DNA of 45,539 bases from CAXNKG01 sp964202965. Its GTDB lineage: Bacteria > Acidobacteriota > Vicinamibacteria > Vicinamibacterales > UBA2999. Below the pieces are notes generated by a model. It was not told the DNA's origin, searched no databases, and saw only the letters and a list, made by a program, of their open reading frames with translations. Location: positions 1 to 45,539 of the forward strand of contig CAXNKG010000022.1 of NCBI GenBank assembly GCA_964202965.1, in the 5' to 3' direction. The position numbers were made by a program, and so were the translations under genes. Positions 15,695 through 23,643 of this stretch are shown here, piece after piece (position 1 is the first letter of the stretch; every line of letters starts with the position of its first letter).

Positions 15695-16414
15695 TCACTT
15701 CAATTCGAACTCGACGATTTCGATGCGCGTCGTGCCGATGTTGCGAACGGCGCGTCGCACGCCGGGATCCTGCCAGTAGAATTCGCCGAGCTTGAGGCTC
15801 ATGCCCCGGTCGGCCTGGCCGGGCACGCTCTCGACAAGTTCCCCTCCGCTCACCACGATCCTGATCCCGGGAGCCTCCTGCGCGATGGCCCCGACCGACT
15901 GACCCCGTTCGAGCACCAGCCGCCAGCCTCGCACGCGTTCGTGGTCCACGACCTGCACGTAGCCGCGGACCTCCGCCCGCGACGACGGCCGAAAACGGCC
16001 CGGCTGCGCAGGCTTGAATATGAGGGAAACATTGTGAAATGGCGTGGGGCCGACATTCGAGGCCTTATGCGTCCGCGGAGGCTGCGTGCTGTAGGGGGTG
16101 AAGGTCGCCCGCCCTCGCTCCCCTCGCTGCGCCGGACCTGGCTGCGGCTGGCCCCAATCCTGGTTCGTCATGTCGGCATCTTCGATGTTGACCGACACGC
16201 TGTCCTCCGCGTGCGTGTGGAAACCGGTATTCCGCCCGGGTGGGACGTAGATGTTCAGCAGCGTCACGTATTCGTTCTCGAAAACCGGCAGATGGTAGGG
16301 AGCCTTCCTGATCGGCACGGCTGCCCCATCGCTCTGGGCCATTACCGGCGCAACGGCCATGGATACGAGCGCGGCTAACGAGATGGCGATGACGTACCTC
16401 ATTGATGCCGCCAC
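15695..16414 (-). CDS. Secreted cupin-like protein of unknown function
   Basis: A protein of about 239 residues starting with GTG at 16414, or 235 from ATG at 16402. A signal peptide (MRYVIAISLAALVSMAVAPV, then MAQ) is followed by a cupin-like beta-barrel. GFHTHAEDSVSVNIED supplies two metal-type His and an acidic residue. PGIRIVVSGGELVES and GEFYWQDPG look like the second barrel motif. This resembles periplasmic cupin proteins found near hydrolases. It lies between the serine hydrolase (1 base upstream) and the metallo-hydrolase, so the three are likely co-expressed. Confidence 0.6.
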   Translation of the reverse strand: MAASMRYVIAISLAALVSMAVAPVMAQSDGAAVPIRKAPYHLPVFENEYVTLLNIYVPPGRNTGFHTHAEDSVSVNIEDADMTNQDWGQPQPGPAQRGERGRATFTPYSTQPPRTHKASNVGPTPFHNVSLIFKPAQPGRFRPSSRAEVRGYVQVVDHERVRGWRLVLERGQSVGAIAQEAPGIRIVVSGGELVESVPGQADRGMSLKLGEFYWQDPGVRRAVRNIGTTRIEIVEFELK

Positions 16415-16415
16415 T

Positions 16416-17603
16416 CTACTTCACGACGGCCTGCATGACGACGGTCTCGAAGTCGGGCCGGAATCCAGCCGCCGGCGCCTGCGCCATGAGGACGCCGACA
16501 AGGCGTTTTTCTGGATCGACCCAGAAATGCGTGCCCGATGCGCCACTCCAGCCGAAACTGCCGTTCGACAGCCAGCTGGTTCGGAGGGCGGCGCTGCTGA
16601 TCACTCGGACGCCGAGGCCCCAGCCTTCGCCCGGCTGCCTGCCCGGCAGCGTGTCCGGAATATGAATACCCCTCATCAACTCCACCGCTCGGGGACTTAA
16701 CAGGCGCCTGCCCTCGAACTCGCCGTGGTTCAGCAGCATTTGCGCAAAGCGGAAGTAATCCTGCGCCGTGCTGTGAAGCCCCCAGCCGCCGCCGAAATAC
16801 AGCGGCGGGTCGAAGCGCTCGAATAGTTTCAGGCCGCCGGGCACAACGTCGTAGCGCCTGGCGAAACGCGGCTTCCGGGCTGCGTCCAGCACGTGCGCGG
16901 TGTCCTTCATGCCAAGCGGCTCAAAGAGCCGCTCCTGCAGAAAGCGATCGTAGGTCGTGCCGGACACGATCTCCACGATGCGGGCGAGCGTGTCGAACGC
17001 CACGGTGTTGCTGTACCTCCATCGGGATCCCGGCTGGAACTCGAGCGGCTCCGCGCCGAAGCGAGGGATGACGGTGGCCAGCGTGGCCGCCGGCTCCGAA
17101 GGGATGCGCGCTGGCGCCACGAGCCCGGACGTGTGCGTCAGTAGATCGCGAATGGTGATGGGACGGCTGGCGGGCACTGTCTGAGACGGCGAGACAGCCA
17201 CCGTCAGGTCCTTGAACTCGGGAATGAACTGCGCCACCGGATCCGTGAGCCGGACACGCCCGTCTTCGACGAGCATCAGCAGGGCGGCAGCCGTGACCGG
17301 TTTGGTCAGCGACGCGAGCGAGAAGATCGCGTCCTTCGGCATCGGCTTCCGGGACTCGAGATCCAGCTGGCCGCGCGCCTCGAAATACACGAGGTGTCCA
17401 TCGATAGCGACGAGGGCGACGGCGCCCGGAATCTCCCGGGCCTCGACGCGGCGGTCGATCATCTGATCGATGCGCAGGAGCCGCTCGCGTGACACGCCGG
17501 CATCCGGCGATTCGCCTCGCTGAGCCTCGACCGGTGCGGCGAGGATGACAGCCACGAGAGCAGACAGGGTCACCGCCGCCGATTTCATGTTTGCGTGTCG
17601 CAC
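16416..17603 (-). CDS. Serine beta-lactamase/transpeptidase-family hydrolase, secreted
   Basis: 395 residues with a signal peptide ending near APVEAQ. The active-site SxxK is in SLASLTKPVTAAALL near residue 97. The second motif YxN is in WRYSNTVAFD, and the third-motif region reads GWSGASGTHFWVDPE. This is the class C beta-lactamase/esterase superfamily (Pfam Beta-lactamase), whose members include esterases and D-amino-acid amidases as well as lactamases. GTG at 17603 is preferred because GGAGG lies five bases upstream; ATG at 17588 has no such site. The upstream DUF1624 gene ends 20 bases away. Confidence 0.85.
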   Translation of the reverse strand: MRHANMKSAAVTLSALVAVILAAPVEAQRGESPDAGVSRERLLRIDQMIDRRVEAREIPGAVALVAIDGHLVYFEARGQLDLESRKPMPKDAIFSLASLTKPVTAAALLMLVEDGRVRLTDPVAQFIPEFKDLTVAVSPSQTVPASRPITIRDLLTHTSGLVAPARIPSEPAATLATVIPRFGAEPLEFQPGSRWRYSNTVAFDTLARIVEIVSGTTYDRFLQERLFEPLGMKDTAHVLDAARKPRFARRYDVVPGGLKLFERFDPPLYFGGGWGLHSTAQDYFRFAQMLLNHGEFEGRRLLSPRAVELMRGIHIPDTLPGRQPGEGWGLGVRVISSAALRTSWLSNGSFGWSGASGTHFWVDPEKRLVGVLMAQAPAAGFRPDFETVVMQAVVK

Positions 17604-17623
17604 ACCAACCTCCATGAACGCCA

Positions 17624-18829
17624 TTACAGGTAGCTCAGCCACCAATCCTGACGCCGGCCCTTGACCGCGGCTATCCATTTACAGAGCGGATAGAGCGCAG
17701 CAATAACCAGCAGCCACGCAAGATAGACACCCGGCAGCCCGACACCGTACCCCACTGGGAAGAAGAAGCTGAACGTCAGGAACTGGCGCGCCTCGAAACC
17801 GAGCATGACGCCAAATGCGGCAGCCAGCGCGTGTATCAGGTACAGGTGGGCGATGTAGAACGCGAAGGGCACGCGGCCAAAGACGATGAGCGGCTGCCTG
17901 ATGGCATCGGGCAGCCGATCGGCATACGCGCAGAGGATCGCCGCCGGCCCGAGCGTCATCAGCAGGAACGTCAGGCTGGGCGGGTATTTCGTCACGTTGA
18001 GGACATCGATAAAGGTGGAGACCGCGTCATCCTGAAGCTGCCAGGGATTGGGATCGCCGTAGACGCCAGCCCCCCTGAGCACCACAAACGCGGCCGTCGC
18101 CGCCAGACCCCACGCAAGCAGCCGCGCATCGCGCCTCTCTGGCGGATCCTGGAACAGGCGCGCGGTCACGAACCCGGCCAGCATCACGCCAATCCACGGC
18201 AGCAGCGGATAGACAAACGCAAGATGGAACGGGCCAAGGAGGACCCCCGTCTGAGCGTGCAGCGCCGTCCATACGGGGCTTGCGGCCTCGAAGGGGCCGC
18301 CGGTCACCGGCCAGACGGGATCAAGCAGGTTGTGGCCAACAAGGATGGCGCCCCCGATGACCAGGCACGCGCGCTGGCCCAGGAACTGGGCGCCCGCGAG
18401 GACGACCATGCTCGCGCCGATCGCCCAGATCACCGCCATCGGCACGACGACGAGCCCGCCCATCTGCGGGATGCCCCAGGGCGCGAAGCTCCACGCCGTG
18501 GAGACGACGAACCACTCGACGGCAATCAGCCACAGGCCGCGCGTGAACAGGAACGTGCCCAGCGCCGACGGACTCCGGCGCGTCGTCATCAGGCCGGCGC
18601 TCGTGCCCGCGAGGAACACGAACACCGGCGCGCAGAAGTGCGTGACCCACCGCGTGAAGAAGAGCGCGGCGCCGATGTCAGGGTTGGCCATCGGGTCCAC
18701 CTCACCACCGACCATGAAGTAGTCCCGGACATGATCGATCGCCATGATCACGATCGCGAGGCCGCGAAGCATGTCGATGCCGGCGAGCCGGTATCCGCGG
18801 GCGTTCGTCGTCACGCGATTGTCAGGCAC
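17624..18829 (-). CDS. DUF1624/heparan-alpha-glucosaminide N-acetyltransferase-like membrane protein
   Basis: About 401 residues with roughly ten membrane helices. The DUF1624 hallmark RLAGIDMLRGLAIVIMAIDH stands near the N-terminus, followed by RDYFM and THFCAPVFVFLAGTSAG. These resemble the acyltransferase-3/HGSNAT fold that moves acetyl groups across the membrane. Both the donor and the acceptor are unknown. The GTG at 18829 has GAGG at proper spacing, while GTG at 18835 is also possible. Its leader abuts a truncated attC-like sequence, so this gene marks the left edge of the integron remnant. Confidence 0.75.
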   Translation of the reverse strand: MPDNRVTTNARGYRLAGIDMLRGLAIVIMAIDHVRDYFMVGGEVDPMANPDIGAALFFTRWVTHFCAPVFVFLAGTSAGLMTTRRSPSALGTFLFTRGLWLIAVEWFVVSTAWSFAPWGIPQMGGLVVVPMAVIWAIGASMVVLAGAQFLGQRACLVIGGAILVGHNLLDPVWPVTGGPFEAASPVWTALHAQTGVLLGPFHLAFVYPLLPWIGVMLAGFVTARLFQDPPERRDARLLAWGLAATAAFVVLRGAGVYGDPNPWQLQDDAVSTFIDVLNVTKYPPSLTFLLMTLGPAAILCAYADRLPDAIRQPLIVFGRVPFAFYIAHLYLIHALAAAFGVMLGFEARQFLTFSFFFPVGYGVGLPGVYLAWLLVIAALYPLCKWIAAVKGRRQDWWLSYL

Positions 18830-18834
18830 GCTCA

Positions 18835-18852
18835 CCTCAGGGCTTGTTGGAC
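18835..18852 (-). other. Truncated attC-like end
   Basis: The minus strand reads GTCCAACAAGCCC. GTCCAAC fits the integron R'' consensus RYYYAAC exactly and is followed by AAGC, as at many attC starts. No matching R' half follows, because the DUF1624 gene begins at once. It lies 47 bases after the cassette-like methyltransferase stop. Confidence 0.4.
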
Positions 18853-18898
18853 GACGAACCGCACCCGATCACCCGAACACGTCGCGGCACGCCCGGCT

Positions 18899-19729
18899 TC
18901 ACGCGTGTCCAACGGCGACCGTCACGCGCAGGTAGGTTGCCGGTATCGACGTGGCGTGTGTGCTTGTGTTCTGGCCGCTGAACAACTCTTCGAGCTCTCT
19001 CTGCAGGTCGGCGGCCCGGCCGTTCTTTTCGGCGGCTTCGAATGCATTCATGGTTGGCCCGTAGTATTTTCTGAATTCATCCACCAATTGTGCCGGCGGG
19101 CCACCGGAGTTGAACATGAACGTGTCTCGAGCGAAGGAAATGTTCTCCGCAGGAACTCCTGCGCGGCCAAACCGCTCGATCACGTGGCTCTCCACCCCCC
19201 ACGTCATGGGGCTGACGAAACCTTCCGGTGGTGGCGGCGTATAGGCTGAGGCGATCTTCAGAATCTGCGCCACGAGTGTCGGGTCATTGGGGATCCAATT
19301 GCCCATGACGATGCGACCTCCCGGCCGCGTCACGCGCACCATCTCTTTGGCAACGTCGAACGGTTTGGGGGCAAACATCGCGCCAAAGATACTGACGACG
19401 GTGTCAAACGCGTGATCCGGCAGCGGGTGCAGATTGGTCGCGCAGCCCTCCCGGAACGTGCAGTTTGCAAGGCCATGCGCCGCGGCCCGCTTGTTCCCGG
19501 CCTCGACCAGGTTCCTCGCAATATCCACTCCGAGCACGTCGGCTCCCAGTTTCGCCGCCGGCAATGCGGTGGTGCCATCGCCGCATCCGAGATCCAGCAC
19601 CTTCTGCCCTTTGGAGATGCCGATCCGCTGCACGAGCGCTTCTCCGCTTTCGCGCATGCTCTCGGCGATGCGCGTGAAGTCGCCTTTTTCCCAGAGTGCC
19701 TTGTTTGGATTCATGGGCGCACTTGTCAT
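18899..19729 (-). CDS. SAM-dependent methyltransferase, probable integron cassette gene
   Basis: A 276-residue class I methyltransferase of the UbiE/ArsM-like type. Motif I is VLDLGCGDGTTALPAA near residue 45, followed by DVLGVDIARNLVEAG and the acidic loop region LPDHAFDTVVSIFGAMF. The C-terminal third (TWGVESHVIERFGRAGV onward) carries the unknown substrate site. Single genes of this kind are common integron cassettes. This one starts about 30 bases after the R' end of an attC site and is followed by a partial attC, as expected of a cassette. Confidence 0.8.
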   Translation of the reverse strand: MTSAPMNPNKALWEKGDFTRIAESMRESGEALVQRIGISKGQKVLDLGCGDGTTALPAAKLGADVLGVDIARNLVEAGNKRAAAHGLANCTFREGCATNLHPLPDHAFDTVVSIFGAMFAPKPFDVAKEMVRVTRPGGRIVMGNWIPNDPTLVAQILKIASAYTPPPPEGFVSPMTWGVESHVIERFGRAGVPAENISFARDTFMFNSGGPPAQLVDEFRKYYGPTMNAFEAAEKNGRAADLQRELEELFSGQNTSTHATSIPATYLRVTVAVGHA

Positions 19730-19761
19730 GAGACTGTGATTCCCTTCGATGTATGTGGTTC

Positions 19762-19860
19762 CGCCAACGTTCGCGGCTCGCTTGCGGCGGCCGTACGCCG
19801 CCCTAATCCAGCTGCCCGCAGCCTACCGCGGCCGCCGTCAAGTGCAGCCGCTTGTTATGC
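19762..19860 (-). other. attC recombination site of an integron cassette
   Basis: Read on the minus strand: R'' GCATAAC (19860-19854), spacer AA, arm GCGGCT (19851-19846), then CTTG-A-CGGCGGCCG (19842-19829). The second half mirrors it with CGGCCGCCGCAAG (19793-19781), AGCCGC (19778-19773) and R' GTTGGCG (19768-19762). The arms pair over 6 and 13 bases with one bulged A, the extrahelical base expected of folded attC. The core AAC/GTT triplets are intact, but the outer R bases deviate from the strict consensus. Confidence 0.7.
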
Positions 19861-19875
19861 CGCTGCCGGTGCGGT

Positions 19876-20232
19876 CTACCGTGCCGGCTGCTTTGTCGTC
19901 TGGGAATCAGCTTGTCGGTGCGAAATTCGCCACGTGCCGGACTCCAGCCGAAGCACCATGACCGCTCTGAGTTCTTGCGTCACAGGTGCAGTCTGGCCCG
20001 GAACGCGAAACCGAATGATTTCCTTTTGCACGACATAGGCAACATCTTGCCCAATGAAGCGAACGACCTCCTCGTGCTCGCGGCGGCCGTCCACGTATTG
20101 TGAGCTGACCCAATCAAGTCGCCGGCTCACGTTGTCCCAACCCTTTTCGATCGCGCCTCCAAGTCCGCCAGTCAGGGTCACGTCGTCCCGGTTTGACCAC
20201 AGCGCCTTGAACGCGGCTGGCCGACCGCGCAC
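19876..20232 (-). CDS. NTF2/SnoaL-like small protein, N-terminus probably truncated
   Basis: From GTG at 20232 there are 118 residues of an NTF2-like (DUF4440/SnoaL) fold: AAFKALWSNRDDVTLTGG, DWVSSQYVDG and a C-terminal WRISHRQADSQTTKQP. Homology-like sequence continues in frame upstream of this start (LEFQAAQVELVRGRP) until a TGA within the broken integrase. The first helix of the domain is therefore missing or uninitiated. The attC site begins 16 bases past its stop, so it was a cassette gene. Activity is doubtful and no ligand can be assigned. Confidence 0.6.
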   Translation of the reverse strand: MRGRPAAFKALWSNRDDVTLTGGLGGAIEKGWDNVSRRLDWVSSQYVDGRREHEEVVRFIGQDVAYVVQKEIIRFRVPGQTAPVTQELRAVMVLRLESGTWRISHRQADSQTTKQPAR

Positions 20233-20266
20233 GAGCTCTACTTGAGCTGCCTGGAACTCCAGACCA

Positions 20267-20820
20267 TTACAGGACTCGATGCGTGGTCAGCGGCTCCCGC
20301 AACGATGCCGGCAGCATCGTCACACGGTCCTTGCCCCCCTTGCCGTCGCGAACCATCAGCTCCCCACGGTCCGGATGGATATCCTTGACCCGTAGTTCAA
20401 CGCATTCCTGCAACCGCAGCCCGGCGCCGTACATCAGGGAGGCCATCAGCGATACCGGAGGGTGCAGCCGCGACAACAGCAACCCCACCTCTTCACGTGA
20501 CAGCACCACCGGAAGCCGCACCGGGCGCTGTGCCCGGACGATGCCGTCCATCCAGGGAAGCCGCTGGCCCAGAACGACCTCGTACAGAAAGAGCACTGCA
20601 CTGAGCGCCTGATTCTGCGTTGAGGCGCTGACGCGGCGTTCAGCGAGACTGGACACCCACGCGGTGGCTTCGCGCTCGCCCAGCTCGCGAGGATGGCGCC
20701 TTCCGTGAAAGACGATGTACCGCCGGATCCATGAGAGGTACGCCTGCTCCGTGCGGCGACTGTAGTGGCGCAGGAGAATAGCGCTGCGTACCTGGTCAAG
20801 GAGGCGAGGCGGGGGTGATT
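20267..20820 (-). pseudogene. Broken integron-type tyrosine recombinase (IntI-like)
   Basis: The open frame from about 20820 to the TAA at 20267 encodes about 185 residues typical of integron integrases. They include LLDQVRSAILLRHYSRRTEQ, WIRRYIVFHGRRHPREL, TQNQALSAVLFLYEVVLG and LMYGAGLRLQECVELRVKD with the first catalytic Arg. RDGKGGKDRVTMLP carries the conserved Lys. No ATG, GTG or TTG begins the frame before 20656, and the chain stops before the HxxR box and the catalytic Tyr. It is thus broken at both ends. Its last codons overlap the open frame of the NTF2-like gene. Confidence 0.75.
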
Positions 20821-20843
20821 CGGGAGGTGCTCGAGGGCGGTGC

Positions 20844-22319
20844 TTAAATGCCGCCGAGGCAGACGTACTTGATCTCGAGAAACTCCTCGAGGCCGTACTT
20901 GGAGCCTTCCCGTCCGAGGCCAGATTCCTTCACGCCGCCGAAGGGCGCGACTTCGGTGGAGAGGATGCCGGTATTGACGCCGACCATCCCAGTCTCGAGC
21001 GCCTCGGCCACGCGCCACACACGGCCGATGTCGCGGCCGTAGAAGTACGCGGCCAGGCCGAAGGGGGTGTCGTTGGCCTGCGTGATCACTTCGTCCTCAG
21101 TCTTGAACCGGAAGAGCGGCGCCACCGGGCCGAACGTCTCTTCCTGCGCAACCAGCATGGACGACGTCACGCCGGTCAGCACCGTCGGCTGGAAGAACCG
21201 GCCGCCGAGCGAGTGGCGCTTGCCGCCCGTCACAATTTTCGCGCCCTTCGCCAGCGCGTCGGCAATGTGCTCCTCGACCTTCTCCACGGCGCGGTCGTCG
21301 ATGAGCGGGCCCTGCGTGGCGCCTTCCTCAAACCCTGGCGCCGGGTTGAGCTTCCCCACCGCGGCCGACAGCTTCTGTGCGAACGCGTCGTAGACGGTGT
21401 CCTGCACGTAAATGCGATTCGCACAGACGCACGTCTGCCCCGTATTCCGGTACTTCGAGGCGATCGCCCCCTCCACCGCCGCATCCAGGTCCGCATCGTC
21501 AAAGACGATGAACGGCGCATTGCCGCCGAGCTCCAGCGAGATCTTCTTGACGGTTGTGGCGCACTGCGCCATGAGGAGCTTCCCGATCGCCGTGGACCCC
21601 GTGAAGGAGAGCTTGCGGACATCAGGGTTCGACGTGAGCTCGCCCCCAATGACTTCCGCAGGGCCCGTGACGATGTTCAGCACGCCCTTCGGTAATCCGG
21701 CGCGCTCGGCCAGTTCAGCAAGCGCGAGCGCCGAAAACGGAGTCTGCGATGCGGGCTTCAACACGACGGTGCAGCCGGCAGCGATCGCGGGGCCTGCCTT
21801 GCGAGTAATCATGGCCAGCGGAAAGTTCCATGGCGTGATGCAGGCGACCACGCCAACCGGCTGTTTGATGACGACGATCCGCTTGTCGCGCGTTGGTGAG
21901 GGAATCGTGTCGCCGTAGACGCGCTTCGCTTCCTCGCCGAACCATTCGAGGAACGACGCGGCGTACGCCACCTCGCCGCGCGATTCGGCGATGGGCTTTC
22001 CCTGCTCCATTGTCATCAGGCGTGCGAGATCTTCCTGATTCGCCATCATCAGATCGAACCAGCGGCGCATGACGGCCGCCCGTTCCTTCGCGGTCTTGCT
22101 GCGCCACGCGGGAAACGCGCGGGTGGCAGCCGCGATCGCGGTCCGTGTTTCGGCGGCGCCAAGCCTCGGCACGACGCCGACGACCTCGCCGGTCGCGGGA
22201 TTGTCGACGTCGATGGCGCCGGATTGGGCCTCCACCCATGCCCCGTCGATATAGGCGGCCTGGCGGAACAGCGTCATATCCGACAGCGAGACGCGTGAGG
22301 GTGCTGTAGTGGTGGCCAT
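20844..22319 (-). CDS. gabD: NAD(P)-dependent succinate-semialdehyde dehydrogenase-like aldehyde dehydrogenase
   Basis: Oxidises an aldehyde, probably succinate semialdehyde, to the acid. It is a 491-residue full-length ALDH. The cofactor site includes ITPWNFPLAMITRK and FTGSTAIGK. The catalytic Glu is in ELGGNAPFIVFDDADLD and the catalytic Cys in NTGQTCVCANR. KPIAESRGEVAYAASFLEWF is characteristic of the GabD subgroup. It is the last gene of the minus-strand catabolic cluster, 12 bases after the amidase. The exact substrate is inferred from subgroup motifs; other semialdehydes are possible. Its stop is followed directly by the broken integrase frame. Confidence 0.88.
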   Translation of the reverse strand: MATTTAPSRVSLSDMTLFRQAAYIDGAWVEAQSGAIDVDNPATGEVVGVVPRLGAAETRTAIAAATRAFPAWRSKTAKERAAVMRRWFDLMMANQEDLARLMTMEQGKPIAESRGEVAYAASFLEWFGEEAKRVYGDTIPSPTRDKRIVVIKQPVGVVACITPWNFPLAMITRKAGPAIAAGCTVVLKPASQTPFSALALAELAERAGLPKGVLNIVTGPAEVIGGELTSNPDVRKLSFTGSTAIGKLLMAQCATTVKKISLELGGNAPFIVFDDADLDAAVEGAIASKYRNTGQTCVCANRIYVQDTVYDAFAQKLSAAVGKLNPAPGFEEGATQGPLIDDRAVEKVEEHIADALAKGAKIVTGGKRHSLGGRFFQPTVLTGVTSSMLVAQEETFGPVAPLFRFKTEDEVITQANDTPFGLAAYFYGRDIGRVWRVAEALETGMVGVNTGILSTEVAPFGGVKESGLGREGSKYGLEEFLEIKYVCLGGI

Positions 22320-22331
22320 GTCTGTTCCCTG

Positions 22332-23612
22332 TTATGAAAGGCTTCGCGCGATGCGTATGGCGGCGGCGAGAAGCCGGGCATCCTGGCCATGGTCAGCCGT
22401 GAGCTGCAGCCCCAGTGGCAGCCCGGCCGTCGGCATCGGAATGGAGATCGCCGGCGTGCCGAGCGCCGTCCACGGCGCGTTCATGCGGGGATCGCCGGTC
22501 GTCGAAAGGCCGCGCGGCGCCGGACCGGTTGCGGCCGGCACGACGATGATCGGGGTCGTCCGGTACAGCTCGCTCAGCCGCGTTCTGGCATCACGGATAT
22601 GCTGCTGTGCCCGCGTGTACCGCTCGACGGGCATCGCGAGTCCCTGCTCAACGAGCTCTGCGAGATCGAGCAGCCTGGCGCCGTGTTCCTTCCATCGCTC
22701 CTCGTGGATGTGGGCGCCTTCGTAGAACATGACGTCGATAGTGGCCGCGTCAAGTGTCTTCAGGAGCGCCGCAATGTCGACGGGGCGCGTCCGGATGCCT
22801 CCACGGCGGAGCGCGGCAACCGCATTCCGTACCGCGGTGGCCATCGGTTCGTCAACGTCCGGCATTGGATCCGGCACACCCACGACCACGTCATCGTTGG
22901 CGCCTGCACCAAATCCCATCGCGCGCCAGAGCGACAGCATGTCGGAGGGGGTGTGCGTGAAGAATCCCACCGTGTCCAGGCTCTTCGAGAACGGCATCAC
23001 GCCTTCGGTCGACACCAGGCCATAGGTCGGCTTGAACCCCGTGATGCCACAGTACGAGGCAGGTCTGAGCACCGATCCGCGTGTTTGCGTGCCGAGCGCA
23101 AAGGGCACCATTCCGGCGGCGACCGCGGCGGCGGACCCGCTGGAGCTTCCGCCAGGCGTGTGCTCGAGATTCCTCGGGTTGCGGGTCGGCGCGGGCGTGC
23201 GGTACGCAAACCACGTCGTCTGAGACTTGCCGAGAAGAATCGCCCCGCGCTGCCGTAGCGACGTCACGACGGCAGCATCGGTGCTGCCGAGACGGCCTTT
23301 GTAGACCGCTGAACCGTACTCCGTGGACAGCCCGCGCGTCTCCATGATGTCTTTCGCCGCGAACGGAATACCGGCGAGCGGACCGTCGGCGAGCGGCGGC
23401 TGCGGCGCCACTTGTACCCATGCCTGAATAGATGCGTCCATCGTGCGGATGCGGTCGAGGCACGCCTGCACGGCGACTTCGCGTTCACGACGCGACGCGT
23501 TCATCCATTGGGTGAATGTCTCGAGCTGAGGGCGCTGGGCGAACGCAGAAGGCGCGCCGGCGAGGCCGACCGAGAGTGTCGCGAGAAAGCGGCGGCGATT
23601 GATTCCAGGCAT
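22332..23612 (-). CDS. Amidase-signature hydrolase with Tat signal
   Basis: A 426-residue amidase-signature enzyme. The N-terminus NRRRFLATLSVGLAGAPSAF is a twin-arginine signal, so the enzyme is exported folded. The catalytic Lys is in PFAAKDIMETRG, the cis-Ser in GGSSSGSAAAVAAG and the nucleophile Ser in TQTRGSVLRPA, where most relatives read TDTGGS. Members hydrolyse amides from small molecules to peptides; this substrate is unknown. In the cluster it lies between the E2 gene (31 bases upstream) and the aldehyde dehydrogenase, which fits a route starting from an amide compound. Confidence 0.85.
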   Translation of the reverse strand: MPGINRRRFLATLSVGLAGAPSAFAQRPQLETFTQWMNASRREREVAVQACLDRIRTMDASIQAWVQVAPQPPLADGPLAGIPFAAKDIMETRGLSTEYGSAVYKGRLGSTDAAVVTSLRQRGAILLGKSQTTWFAYRTPAPTRNPRNLEHTPGGSSSGSAAAVAAGMVPFALGTQTRGSVLRPASYCGITGFKPTYGLVSTEGVMPFSKSLDTVGFFTHTPSDMLSLWRAMGFGAGANDDVVVGVPDPMPDVDEPMATAVRNAVAALRRGGIRTRPVDIAALLKTLDAATIDVMFYEGAHIHEERWKEHGARLLDLAELVEQGLAMPVERYTRAQQHIRDARTRLSELYRTTPIIVVPAATGPAPRGLSTTGDPRMNAPWTALGTPAISIPMPTAGLPLGLQLTADHGQDARLLAAAIRIARSLS

Positions 23613-23643
23613 GGACCCTCCAGAGCGTGCCTCGGCTCGGTGG

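Noticed and set aside
18846..18913. GTTGGAC and GTCCAAC inverted repeat
   Set aside because: The orientation is opposite to attC on both strands and the sequence between does not pair, so it is not a full recombination site.
17831..19249. Plus-strand frame of 472 codons
   Set aside because: It is the shadow of the DUF1624 and methyltransferase genes; composition is Arg/His-rich without fold-like pattern.
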